Part shown: one piece after another, positions 63,701 through 64,000 of the stretch | Layout: each line of letters starts with the position of its first letter | How positions within the stretch are numbered: the first letter of the stretch is position 1 | From: Kalaharituber pfeilii | Taxonomy: Eukaryota; Ascomycota; Pezizomycetes; Pezizales; Pezizaceae | Length of the DNA: 64,000 bases | Reading direction: 5' to 3' | NCBI GenBank assembly: GCA_015179045.1 | Contig: WHUZ01000116.1 | Coordinates: forward strand, 62,001 to 126,000 | Program-made: the position numbers and the translations under genes | Notes under the pieces: generated by a model | What the model was told of the DNA's origin: nothing | What the model saw: the letters and a program-made list of their open reading frames with translations, nothing else | Databases searched by the model: none

Positions 63701-64000
63701 AGCAGTTGTTCTCCACATGGCTATCCCTCTATACTTTTTCATAGCCAACTTATTCTCTAGATCTGGGATTTTCAGGTCCCAACATGATAAAACAGTTTCA
63801 CAGAGTTTGTCTTAAGAGCTAGTAGGTCTTCTTCCTCTCTTATCTCTAATAGTATGTTAGCTTAATGAATCTTGATTTCTGCCTAGAGATTCTAATGATT
63901 TGAAAGATATCTTCATCAATATTTTTAAGAATATACTACTAATAAGCAAAACCTCTCGGGACAGGCACTTTCTGCCTGTACGCACACTGGCCGTTTTTCC
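63701..64000. other. unassigned sequence at the window edge
   Basis: No recognisable feature before the right edge. Confidence 0.4.

Overview
The window reads as nuclear DNA of a filamentous ascomycete (Pezizomycotina; a Pezizales truffle/morel-type genome would fit, but this is an inference). The grounds are a NACHT-WD40 STAND receptor gene with five short introns, small GT-AG introns of about 46-95 nt elsewhere, Tad-like LINEs, pogo, mariner-like, hAT and MULE-like DNA transposons, a decayed ascomycete-type secreted cysteine-rich gene, and AT-rich blocks resembling RIP. No tRNA, rRNA or CRISPR was seen. The window is gene-poor and built mostly of nested transposons.

Host genes: (1) an apparently intact six-exon minus-strand gene, 8563-13683, for a predicted 1598-residue NLR-like receptor (N-terminal DUF7708-like region, NACHT, pentapeptide repeats, WD40 propeller); (2) a two-exon minus-strand gene, 59355-60469, for a 339-residue coiled-coil plus fascin-like beta-trefoil protein; (3) two decayed host genes: a secreted PAN/apple-like protein (50114-51285) and a small protein with a glycine-rich hydrophobic end (about 5868-6780).

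Transposons, left to right: LINE ends and fragments (1-5.8 kb); a solo LTR next to an AT-rich block (6.8-7.9 kb); a complete mariner-like element with TA target-site duplication (TSD), terminal inverted repeats (TIRs) and an open three-exon transposase (16.3-19.3 kb); a hAT remnant holding a second TIR element that holds a MULE (20.5-24.2 kb); a LINE fragment (LINE-C) split by two later LINE-type insertions (27.0-30.3 kb); a gag-only LINE derivative (30.6-31.9 kb); a MITE holding a gag-only LINE, holding a MULE, holding a tail retroposon (33.3-35.7 kb); a pogo element sitting in the TSD of a LINE (36.2-38.7 kb); a hAT MITE (39.4 kb); a second solo LTR with an expanded minisatellite inside an extreme AT-rich island (46.8-49.0 kb); and more LINE fragments to the end.

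The most unusual signal is a swarm of about 30 tiny retroposons. Most carry only 35-75 nt of LINE 3' end plus poly(A), yet many have clean 10-15 bp TSDs. They fall into two tail classes. Class A folds as CTCGC..GCCC-loop-GGGC..GCGAG and shows compensatory base changes in both stems; class B/C/D folds on a CCCTGC..GCGGGG stem and ends GGGGTNACGTGA. This argues for LINE reverse transcriptases that recognise a small 3' hairpin and mobilise almost nothing else. The same class-A tail also ends five copies of a gag-only (HAL1-like) element.
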